This document shows positions 20,998 through 29,411 of a stretch of 64,000 nucleotides of DNA, in pieces (position 1 is the stretch's first letter; each line of letters begins with the position of its first letter). Source of the stretch: Lithodes maja. Its lineage: Eukaryota; Arthropoda; Malacostraca; Decapoda; Lithodidae. Location of the stretch: the NCBI GenBank assembly GCA_037953745.1, contig JBAKBP010000188.1:130001-194000 (forward strand), read 5' to 3'. The notes below the pieces were generated by a model, which was not told the origin of the DNA, ran no database searches, and was given only the letters and a program-made list of their open reading frames with translations. The translations under genes were made by a program, and so were the position numbers.

Positions 20998-21596
20998 TTA
21001 ACCCGGGAACTGCTGGGAGACTCTTAAGAGTTCCCCCGGCGGACTGCGGGGAGACTCTTAAGAGTGAGTGAAAAAAAAAAAATCAACTTTTGACATCTAT
21101 TTTTTTTTTTTTTTTTGGCCCCTGGGCCATTCAAAATCTCAGTCCTCTACCTCCCCTCCTTCCCCACTTTCCTCCTCTCCTTCAGTTATCACCTATTTTC
21201 CCTGTTATTCCCTTATTCTGAGGTATATTTTCGTGCTAACATTAGCGAGTTGCAAGCAGGGTGTTGTCATCACTGATGGCAAGCGAGTGCAAGATAGAGA
21301 GAGAGAGTATCGATCGACTGTGTCTCAGTGGCCTTGGGGGAAATTGGCGGGAAAGCAGCTTGCCTCACCCATACAACTCGGGGGCTATATCTCCGATTTT
21401 GACCATCCAAACGCTGTTTTCACTCGTTTTATTGTTGTTTCAGGTTAATACCTTTATAATCAACCCATAATAGGCGCATATGGATAAGTATTAATGCTAT
21501 TAATGGCACAATGAATATTTTAGTGACGGAAACACCTCAAATACGTCAGCACAGGGGGACGTTTTCAATTACCCCCATGCGCACTTCAGAGGTTAA
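20998..21596 (+). mobile_element. TTAA MITE, family M1, copy in recombinase N-terminal half
   Basis: Bounded by TTAA at 20998-21001 and 21593-21596. The left end TTAACCCGGGAACTGC is followed by two GGGAGACTCTTAAGAGT repeats. The right end GCGCACTTCAGAGG is followed by TTAA. Internal blocks are shared with copies at 22208, 51306 and 55251. No transposase. TTAA duplication and the terminal CCC fit a piggyBac-type MITE. The ORFs inside are artefacts. Confidence 0.88.
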
Positions 21597-22207
21597 CAGC
21601 AATTAGGGTGCCATTCCTGGACCTTACGGGTCTAACCATACCACTAGCGGAGGAAACAGGCTTAATGAGGGCATGTTTTAAACTCCGCCCACCTCCCCGT
21701 CAGCTCATGCCTACCTGGTCTCTGGACAAAGCATTGTCATTACTTCATTCCCGGCGGTACCAAAATACTGCAGATTTTGACTTACTTTTAAAAAGGGCAG
21801 TATTCCTTATAGCTTTAGCTACCGGGAACAGGGTGTCTGAGCTGGCGGCGATGAGAACACACCTAATTGCATCAGGTTTGGTAGGCTCAATGATTGTATT
21901 CATATTGCTCCTTCCCCAGGGTTCATCGCCAAGAATGAACACAGTGATCACGTGTTTTCAGAGTTCACGGTGCCGGCATTGAAAAGGGGAAAGGTGCACC
22001 ATAATTTATGTCCAGTGCAAGCGCTTACCAAATATTTAAAGGTCGCACCTAGGAATCAACAAGGTGCTTTATGGGTATCTAGTACGGGTAAACGCGTTAT
22101 GAAGCGTAAACTGGCTTCTCTCTTAGTTAACGTCATTCAGGAAAGTAATCCCGGCGTTGTGGGTAGAGCTCACGATTTACGCAAATGGGCGACCTCTTTA
22201 CGTTTCC

Positions 22208-22769
22208 TTAACCCGGGAACTGCGGGAAGACTCAGGGGAAAAAAAACAATTTAAAACCGAAAAAAAAAAAAAAAAATATTTTGCCCCTGGGCCATGCCAA
22301 ATATCACTCCTCCACCTCCCCTCCTTCCCCAGTTTCCTCCCCTCCTTCAGTTATCACCTATTTTCCCTGTTATTCCCTTTTCGTGTGGTCTATTTTCGTG
22401 CTAACATTAGCGAGTTGGCAGCAGGGCGTTGTCATCACTGTTAGCAAGCGAGTGCAAGAGAGAGAGAGAGAGTATCAATCGACAGTCTCTCTCCAGAGGT
22501 GGAGGAAAGTGGTGGGCTGGGAGGTTGCCTCAGCTATACATTGTGTAACTCCCGGCCTGTATCGCCAATTTTGACCATCCAAACGCTGTTTCCACTTGTT
22601 TTATTGTTGTAACAGGTTAATACCTTTATAATCAACCTATAATAGGCGCATGTGGATAAGTATTAATGCTATTTATGGTAAAATAAATATTTTAGTGATG
22701 GGAACAGCTCAAATACGTCGGCACAGGAGTGTGGTGTCTCATACCCCCCATGCGCACTTCAGAGGTTAA
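22208..22769 (+). mobile_element. TTAA MITE, family M1, copy before the recombinase Tyr motif
   Basis: TTAA at 22208-22211 and 22766-22769. Same ends as the previous copy, but with only one of the two left-end GGGAGACTC repeats. It lies just after the HxxR motif of the recombinase. Confidence 0.88.
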
Positions 22770-22899
22770 GAATTTTTCTGTTGAGGACATAGCAGCCACG
22801 CACCTCTGGTCCTCTAATCATACTTTTTTGACTCGATACCTTTCAGTAGCATTGGACCGGCCTTCCATGCCATGTATAGCTTTACGGCAGAGGGTCTAG

Positions 22900-23549
22900 G
22901 TGGCCTCTGGGTCACTTAATGTTTAGATGAGGAAAAGAGAGAGGGGGGGGGGGTGCAGTCAGTGTAACATAGGACACCCTAGAACCCGCCAGAGTACGTG
23001 TGCGAAGCTTACGAGCTGTGATACAGGGTGTAGGTGCTGTAATTTTAAAGAATTTTCTGTAGTATTCATTACAGGAAATTGTGCTAACGTCCAATCATAG
23101 TTCAAAGACAATGCTTGTTGTAAATAGTTTTGGCTGTGAACAATATAATTTTAAGTATATCTTAGTAGTTGCGGCCGCAGATGGTATGTGTAATGTAAGT
23201 ACCTCTTTACGGTATAATTTTCAAAATATATCCAAGAGTTAATGGAGTTTATAATTATGTGCACATGTAAACTTTGATGTTTTTTGTTTTTCACCACTTA
23301 CTTTAAGTGGGGTGCCTTCTTAACTACCAGCTCTGTGTACAGTGTCTCGGAGTTAACCCCTTTTTTGTCCAAGCAGGCTTCTTCGAAGCACGCTCCTGCT
23401 TGTCACCTTTTTTGTATATTTTTATGCTGTATAAAGTATTATGCACACAAATATATCTTTTTTACAAAGTATGAATACTATGTGGTTGTTTGATTATCTG
23501 CTTTTGCTAGAGTTATGATATGATTACGAATGTCCCCCTCCAGTCTTAG
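22900..23549 (+). other. DIRS B 3' non-coding region
   Basis: No ORF. It contains CAGGCTTCTTCGAAGCACG near 23374-23392, a small hairpin-like block mirrored in element A (CAGGTCTTCTTCGAAACA near 24859). A G-run lies near 22950. Confidence 0.6.
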
Positions 23550-23660
23550 ATATCAGGCATAATTGTCAATGATGGAGGGGCCACTAATAAATTATAGGTT
23601 TGACTCCTGTAAGGAGATAAAGAAAACCTAATATTTAGTAGTGGCCCCGTAATCATTGAC
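23550..23660. repeat. Internal complementary region of DIRS B
   Basis: Positions 23550-23595 are the reverse complement of the left outer end (GTCAATGATGGAGGGGCCAC). Positions 23590-23660 are the reverse complement of the right outer end (GGTTTGACTCCTGTAAGGAG, CCTAATATTTAGTAGTGGCC). This arrangement defines DIRS1-type termini and templates circularisation. Confidence 0.9.
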
Positions 23661-23734
23661 GACTGGGGCCCTCCCGACCATCCCCTTCCCATTCGTTGAT
23701 GTATTAAGGATTTTGGTTTACTTGATATGTCAGT

Positions 23735-24645
23735 GAAGGAAGAATGACGCCTGAAGTCAGCGTCTGGTTAAAGATCCACACAAGTACATCCACGAAGTTA
23801 TGGAAAGCTTATGAATAGTTCTTATTTTCTTTTTATTTGTTATTTTTTTACAAAGTTTTTTCGTAGTGAGTACCCAATTTCATAATGACGAACCATGAGT
23901 GAGGTTGCGTGCACTCATGATGAAGGCTCCTCAATTTTTTATGCTCTGCGCGGCAGAGGTGTGGTGTAGGGGAGGTGTGGTGGAGTGGTCTTGCCACTGG
24001 CCTGGTAATCCAAAGGTCCCGGGTTCAAATCCCGATGTATCAATGGGAAGATATTATTGGGATGGAATTTGTGCTGTACCTGGTTTCAGTGCATTACCAC
24101 AAGCCCACCGAAACGTCAATAAAATACCCTCATTGTTCCCTGATTAAATAGCACTGTATGAATATTCCCATATTCAAAATATGCTATAGGGGTGCAATGC
24201 CTGGTGAGTTATCTGCTCAACAGGTGGCGTTGTGTGTGTGTAAGTGTGAGAGTCCGAGTGTAGCGGGTGAGACAGTGAAGCACGGGAACGAGATGGCTTC
24301 AGAGATGGGGTCGTTTCGGGCCATGAGTGAGCACCGTGCCTCATGTGAAGGCAAGATGGCAGGTGCTCGTTGTACTCTACGTGCTTCACATGTCTCACTC
24401 CCTAGACTGGAACAAGACCTCACGGGCTTCACTGTTCATTGTAAAGCGGTGAATGTTAAGGCTCTCAGCCTATGCCCGAGAGGAAGTAAGTTGGAATATA
24501 GAAAAAAAAAAAAAAAAAAAAAAAAATCAAACTACGGTAAATGAGTGTTTGAAGAGGGTGCCTTATGTAATAGGCATAATCGTCAATGATTACGGGGCCA
24601 CTACTAAATATTAGGTTTTCTTTATCTCCTTACAGGAGTCAAACC
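23735..24645. repeat. Right inverted terminal repeat of DIRS B, split by a SINE
   Basis: It pairs with 14347-14690 through ATGACGCCTGAAGTCAGCGT, TTTTTTCGTAGTGAGTACCC, the ATGCTCTGCGCGG block, then, after the SINE, TCAAACTACGGTAAATGAGT and GGGTGCCTTATGTAATAGGC. The outer end extends past the left repeat to GTCAAACCTATA near 24645. Confidence 0.88.
23966..24526 (+). mobile_element. tRNA-derived SINE with long body and poly-A tail (copy 1)
   Basis: The 5' head TAGGGGAGGTGTGGTGGAGTGG contains an A-box-like sequence. GGTTCAAATCC at 24022-24032 is a perfect RNA polymerase III B box. A body of about 480 bp of unknown origin and a poly-A tail (24502-24526) follow. Nearly identical copies lie on the minus strand at 42527-43099 and 52366-52933. 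I see no clear target duplication here. Confidence 0.85.
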
Positions 24646-25018
24646 TATATTTTATGTATAAGTTAAGGTTGGCTATCCGAGGGGCACCGGGATAGTTGGG
24701 CGAGTGTTTAAACTGGTCAAGGGACTCCGTTATCTTCTTTTACCAGATGATAAACTATGTATAGTGTAGAATCTGAAAAGAGTGATAGGGAGTTTTGTAT
24801 TAGCTCCTCTTATCACGTTTCCAACAGTATCTCCTGTAAGAGAACCTGTTTCGAGCAGGTCTTCTTCGAAACAACGCACTGCTCACACTGTTTATATTTT
24901 TTACTTTTTGTATATTGTATGCAAACAATAAAATAGCTATTCTGTTATACGAATTCTTGACTATACCTTGCGGGTTTGGAGGTTTGAGATATTGATGCGA
25001 ATGTCCCCCTCCTGTCTT
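24646..25018 (+). other. DIRS A 3' non-coding region resumed after B
   Basis: Sequence resembling the 3' region of B (TCTTCGAAACAACGCACTGC; TATATTGTATGC...AATAAAATAGC). AATAAA near 24928 is a possible polyadenylation signal. No ORF. Confidence 0.6.
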
Positions 25019-25130
25019 GGGAATTCAGGCAACATCGTCAATGATGGAGGGGCCACTATTAAATTATAGGTTTGATTCCCGGAGGGAAGTAGAGAAAACC
25101 TAATATTTAGTAGGGGCCCCGGAATCATTG
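25019..25130. repeat. Internal complementary region of DIRS A
   Basis: It contains reverse complements of A's left end (GTCAATGATGGAGGGGCCAC) and right end (GGTTTGATTCCCGGAGGGAA, CCTAATATTTAGTAGGGGCC). It is specific to A: the GATTCCCGGAGGGAAGTAG block differs from B's GACTCCTGTAAGGAGATAA. Confidence 0.9.
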
Positions 25131-25189
25131 ACGATGAAGGCCCTCCCAGCCATCCCCTTCCCATTCGCTTGATATCTTTAGTATTATCT

Positions 25190-25541
25190 TGATATATCAG
25201 TGAAGGACGAATGGTGCGCTTGGCGAGAGGCGGCAAGAAATCCACCAAAGTGGGAAGCGTGTTATAACTCTGATTAAATTATTTAATCTTTTCTTTTTTT
25301 TTCTCTTATTTTTTTTTACGAAGTTTTTTCGTAGTGGGTACCCAATCTATGACGATACCATAAGAGAAGTAGCGTTGCACTTATGATGAATATCTCTGTC
25401 TTCCACGCGGCGGTTGATTCAAACGACTGACGTGGGTGTTGAATGGAGACTATTATACTAATAGGCAACATTGTCAATGATTCCGGAGCCCCTACTAAAT
25501 ATTAGGTTTTCTCTACTTCCCTCCGGGAATCAAACCTATAA
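25190..25541. repeat. Right inverted terminal repeat of DIRS A
   Basis: Reverse complement of 6960-7240 (GCGCTTGGCGAGAGGCGGCA, TTTTTTCGTAGTGGGTACCC, CAAACGACTGACGTGGGTGT), then A's outer right end with GGAATCAAACCTATAAT. Confidence 0.9.
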
Positions 25542-25672
25542 TATAGATGAAGGCGGTGCTGGTTGGGAGGAGGGGCATCGACTGACTGGGGACAGAGGTG
25601 CATGGGGGCGGTTCGTTCGTGGCCACCCCTTCGGGGATCACGGCATCAAGCAATAGATAGATAGATAGATAC
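25541..25672 (+). pseudogene. RTE-type LINE copy 2, segment 3 (last codons and GATA tail)
   Basis: It encodes DEGGAGWEEGHRLTGDRGAW and VRGHPFGDHG, collinear with the end of copy 1 (2600-2715), and ends in (GATA)n at 25656-25671. With 3831-4675 and 5945-6945 it makes one RTE copy into which DIRS A inserted near codon KY, 26 bp after the KER block. Confidence 0.9.
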
Positions 25673-25774
25673 AGTTGTTTATGATCTACAAACTCTGTTT
25701 ACCATGTTGACATGTCAATGAGATAGAAAATGTTATGGACATCGATTAATAACCTCTAAGTTACTTTGTTCCTA

Positions 25775-25793
25775 TCCCCCCCCCCCTCTCTCT

Positions 25794-25839
<46 letters not shown>
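25775..25839. repeat. C/T-rich and (TA)n tract at left edge of the inverted repeat
   Basis: A C-run, CTCTCTCTC and about 40 bp of TA. Similarity to the right arm ends inside this tract; the matching edge on the right is the short TA tract at 51945-51965. Confidence 0.9.
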
Positions 25840-25840
<1 letters not shown>

Positions 25841-26239
25841 GGTATGATAACTCTTAAGATAATTTTATGGCTCTGACGTGTCTTGTGCGGCAGATTGCAT
25901 AAAAGGTAACACTATTGTGCTTCGCCATTCAATTTTGCTCATGTGTGTAAGTGGAGTAATATAATTTTTTAGCCCATCAAATCAGAAATGATTCAAAGAT
26001 TCCACAGAGACCAAATATATAATGTAAGCGCTGATAAAAAAGGGAGATAAAAATAAATACAGTAGATAGAAATATAAGTAATAGACAGAAAGCAGATGAC
26101 AGGAGAAATTATAATGAGAAATGTACACAAATAACTTGCGGCCTCTGTTTTCTAAAGGGTCATCGAGGTCACGATGTTTAAAGAAGAAAATTACGAAATT
26201 GTAGTATATGATGGACAACTGCTTTTTATGAATTAGTTT

Positions 26240-26518
26240 ATGGATAATTATGAAAGAATGTGCCTGAAAGAGACAGAATGCTGCCCGATGTATCAGAACC
26301 CAGCTCGATCACGGACCGACCACTAAACAGTCAGGCAGCGTCAGGCCAAATTTTAGTGCAGCGGTAAAATTTTGCCACCTCCCCAGAACCGCAACCGACC
26401 TTACAAGAATGAGGGAGAACATTGCCAGAGTATACCCGATCCGCTACGCGAACGCTGCCAGAACGCTGTTCGGGCAGTATTCAGGCTCCGGTTCTGCTAT
26501 GTGTGATGTCCCCTTAAG
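26240..26518 (-). mobile_element. Family C non-autonomous element (left arm)
   Basis: It ends (minus strand) TTAAGGGGACATCACACATA at 26518 and is followed by repeats of the type GAATGCTGCC or GAACGCTGCC on both strands. Its partner in the right arm is 50658-50940. The second end is not clearly defined. Confidence 0.55.
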
Positions 26519-26844
26519 TGTCCAGGGTATGTTGTGTAGGGTCACTAGGGTAATGGACTGGAGTTCTCGAAAAGGGGCTCCAATCCTGAAGTTATTCTTG
26601 ACTTTAAGTGTGCCGGCTTAACCAATAGAGTTGATAGCCTCTGAAGTCCTATTTTAACTAACTAACTAGGGAGGGGAGATATTGATAGCACGTAACATGA
26701 CTGGTTACATTGTTCGTTAATCATCATCATAGTCATCATCAGTAGCACCAACTTCATCCAGCAATGAAATAAAGATGCGTTACCGAAAAAGTTAAGTTTG
26801 AGTTACTCCTATCACTAATGAGATTCAGAATAAGATGAAAATTA

Positions 26845-27156
26845 CGTCATCGTGCTGAAGGTGTTATGATGGTTTGTTCTCTGTTGGTTTAAACTACGTC
26901 ATCCTGCTGAAGGTGTTATGATGGTTTGTTCTCTGTTGGTTTAAACTACGTCATCGTGCTGAAGGTGTTATGATGATTTGTTCTCTGTTGGTTTAAACTA
27001 CGTCATCGTGCTGAAGGTGTTATGATGGTTTGTTCTCTGTTGGTTTAAACTACGTCATCGTGCTGAAGGTGTTATGATGGTTTGTTCTCTGTTGGTTTAA
27101 ATTACGTCATCGTGCTGAAGGTGTTATGATGGTTTGTTCTCTGTTGGTTTAAAAAT
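26845..27156. repeat. 52-bp tandem repeat, six copies
   Basis: The unit begins near GTCATCGTGCTGAAGGTG, with units at 26847, 26898, 26950, 27002, 27054 and 27106. The right arm has a single unit (about 50325-50378), so this is an arm-specific expansion. Confidence 0.95.
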
Positions 27157-27169
27157 GGCCTACCTAAAG

Positions 27170-27365
27170 TAAACACAATAATGTAATGACAGTGAGAATA
27201 ATGTAATGGTTGCCAGAATAATGTAAAGGTTGCCAGCATAATGTAATGGCATTCAGAATATTGTAATGGCATTCAGAATAATTTAATGACACTCTGAATA
27301 TTGTAATGTTTTCCAGAATAATGTAATGCTAGTCAGAATAATGAAGTGGCGGTCAGAATAATAGG
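27170..27365. repeat. About 20-bp degenerate tandem repeat
   Basis: About nine units of the type CAGAATAATGTAATGGCATT. It is matched in reverse in the right arm at 50115-50310. Confidence 0.9.
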
Positions 27366-28559
27366 GATAAAGGTATCATCGTAGCTTGAAGGCTTACATC
27401 ATATTGTTTGGCATTTTGGGGATTATTAATGGGACTCATTAACTTTGCTCGGCAAACCATTTAGGGAAGACAACCTTATAATAATCCGGGTGCATGGGAC
27501 TCGTCAGCTTTGGTCGGGAACCTGTCTAGGGGAATAAACCATATACAAATCAATACTGCTTACCTAAGGGTGAAGCAGGTTAGTGGATGGACTACTGTAA
27601 TAGTAGTCTTATGAATAATTAGTGAATGCATTTAGAGACCTTGGGACTTATGGAGATTTAGAGACTTTGGGATTCTCTGAGACTATTTTAGGAGTCGGAG
27701 GGCAGAAACACTGTTCCCCTCCTAAACCGGTAAACCACAGACAAGGCCCCTCTGTCCAAATAGGCCTATATGTACGTACGCACACGTGAGCGTGTGTGTA
27801 CATTCATGTACGTGTCAGCGTGTTTGAAATCGAGGGTGCTTTGAGGCACCCCTGGTCAGGCAGTCATGGCCCAGCCACGGACGACGGTAGACCTACGCAT
27901 ACGGGTCTAGTCGTGAGGGTGTGTGTGTGTATAATACAGTGTGTTGTAAAGCAGTAACAATAAGGACATTAATAAACCTACAAGCAAAGAGAGCATTGGG
28001 AGTTTAATTAATACCGATGTGTGTATATGTGTAACAACAGTAATAAGAAGAGAGATCGTTACACTACCCGCACACCACTGTAGAAAAATAGGGCTAAAAT
28101 ATACATACAGTAGAGGACCTCAGAGTTGGACGGACCCCAAGTTGAGTAGTTAATCCTGTTAGTCCTTAAATAAACTGGTAGGGTTGTCTTTCTGACAAGG
28201 GACACGTCTGGTTGGAGGCATTTTGTGTATGACCACCCTCATAAAGGGGAATAAGGTGTCCGTTAATAGATGGACAGATAGATAGTTTCATTATTATTAT
28301 ATATGGGTTTTAACAAATCCAGCCATATTTGAACCATGCTGTTATGGTTTTCTCCCTAGACTATGAGAAACTCCTCCCCAAAACTCCCTTCAAACTAAGA
28401 AAAATGGCCCCACACCCCCTTCAAGCTAAATATGCACAGTTTTTGGTAGAAAAATTTCCCAACCGAAGATCGGTTTCTCCTAAATGACACTTAATTGGAT
28501 GCATATTTGAATTGCCAAACTAATGAGGTGAATAATCTTAAATTATCTATACTGATACT
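27366..28559. other. No recognised gene; holds the empty site of the 3.1 kb right-arm insertion
   Basis: No coding frame. ACTCATTA at 27434-27441 occurs once here, whereas the right arm has its complement duplicated around a 3.1 kb insertion. Short TG-rich stretches occur at 27780-27830 and 27915-27935. Confidence 0.6.
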
Positions 28560-29050
28560 TTCTCTATCCTAGTTTCAAAGTCAAAGGCAGATGTTGTGCA
28601 TTATGTGCACAACAAACTCACTTGCTCTCATTTTCCCAATTTCAAATCCTCTGAATTCTCAATTTTATGGCTCAAACTATCCTGTCATTCTCATACTAAA
28701 TATTTTTGTGCTGTCTATCTTTCCCCTAACTCTACCGACTTTCCCAAATTCTTTGACTATCTAAACTCTAAAGTGGAACACATTCTATCCATTTCTCCTC
28801 CCTCAGAAATCTCCATCTTAGGAGATTTCAACATTCACCATCGCCAATGGCTATCCTCTCATACTACTGACTAACCTGGTGAACAAACCTACGTCTTTTC
28901 TATCCTAAATGACCTAGAGCAGTTGGTTCAGCAACCCACCCATATCCCGGACCGCCTCGGAGATCGGCCCAACATTCTTAATAGCCTTCAAGTTATTCCT
29001 GGCCACCGAGCGAAAGTGACTCCTCTCAAGGCTGGCTCCGGTACACATAC
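28560..29050 (+). pseudogene. LINE apurinic-type endonuclease fragment (left arm)
   Basis: The frame has KYFCAVYLSPNSTDFPKFFD, ISILGDFNIHHRQWLS (the GDFN catalytic block, about 28819) and, after a stop at 28872, VFSILNDLEQLVQQPTHIPD. These are motifs of the APE-type endonuclease domain of Jockey/CR1-like LINEs. RT is absent. The copy is truncated at both ends and broken by a stop. The right-arm copy is at 45300-45790. Confidence 0.8.
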
Positions 29051-29149
29051 TCATTATAACTGTAAACAAACCGCTACCGCGAGTGTCTGATGACGTAACC
29101 CTTTCAGTACCAGCGATGTAGTTTGGATGTTATTTCTCTCTATATGTCC

Positions 29150-29400
29150 ACGATGTTATGCAGCTTGGGAAGGATCTGTGATAGTTAAGAGGGTTGATTG
29201 AGATATTTATAGCTATTTCTCGACAATATTATGCAGCTTGGGAAGGATCTGTGATAGTTAAGAGGGTTGATTGAGATATTTATAGCTATTTCTCGACAAT
29301 ATTATGCAGCTTGGGAAGGATCTGTGATAGTTAAGAGGGTTGATAGAGATATTTATAGTTATTTTTCGACGATATTATGCAGCTTGGGAAGGATCTGTGG
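29150..29400. repeat. 73-bp tandem repeat, about three copies
   Basis: The unit contains GCAGCTTGGGAAGGATCTGT and GGTTGATTGAGATATTTATA. About three copies are also present in the right arm at 44975-45215. Confidence 0.88.
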
Positions 29401-29411
29401 TAGTTAAAAGT

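Larger units (their letters stand above)
20770..22899 (+). pseudogene. DIRS B tyrosine recombinase, split by two MITEs
   Basis: The N-terminal core-binding part (WLAPYGRTVTDKFMNQYTQS, YHSHWQSFTSWIL, FNYLNYLS) ends at about 20980. After MITE 1 the catalytic domain continues with ALATGNRVSELAAM (first Arg, about 21818). A frameshift near 21950 follows, then AHDLRKWATS (His-x-x-Arg, about 22170). After MITE 2 come HLWSSNHTFLTRYL (the Tyr nucleophile, about 22840) and the stop at 22897-22899. The R...HxxR...Y set is complete. The enzyme would integrate the circular DNA intermediate. Both MITEs sit exactly between single TTAA sites, so the flanking sequence is undamaged apart from TTAA duplication. 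Confidence 0.88.
14347..24645 (+). mobile_element. DIRS-like retrotransposon B, nested in A
   Basis: The left terminus TTATTAGTGGCCCCTCCATC at about 14347 and the right terminus ending near 24645 enclose gag, RT, RNase H, a DIRS-type linker domain and tyrosine recombinase. Inverted terminal repeats (14347-14690 and 23735-24600) and an internal complementary region (23550-23660) are present. The element lies inside the 3' non-coding region of element A, whose sequence continues on both sides. It carries two M1 MITEs and one SINE; without them it is about 8.6 kb. Many frameshifts and one stop make it non-autonomous. Confidence 0.9.
6946..25541 (+). mobile_element. DIRS-like retrotransposon A (contains nested element B)
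   Basis: The left end at about 6946 (AATAGTGGCCCCTCCATC) and right end at about 25541 are bounded by two halves of one RTE copy. The terminal regions 6960-7240 and 25195-25480 are inverted repeats of each other. An internal complementary region (25019-25130) holds reverse complements of both outer ends, the hallmark of DIRS1-type elements that replicate through circular DNA and integrate by tyrosine recombinase without target duplication. Element B and a MITE interrupt it. Without B and the MITE it would be about 7.7 kb. Only gag is recognisable; RT and recombinase are not. Confidence 0.85.

Noticed and set aside
21068..21448. ORF of 126 residues and similar frames at 22157, 51366 and 55343
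   Set aside because: They are inside M1 MITE copies and contain no transposase motif; the reading is not preserved across copies.
24158..24544. Repeated ORF of about 130-160 residues starting MNIPIFKICYRG (also 42417-42908 and 52282-52740)
   Set aside because: It lies entirely within the SINE body and poly-A tail and runs into a lysine stretch. It recurs only because the SINE does.
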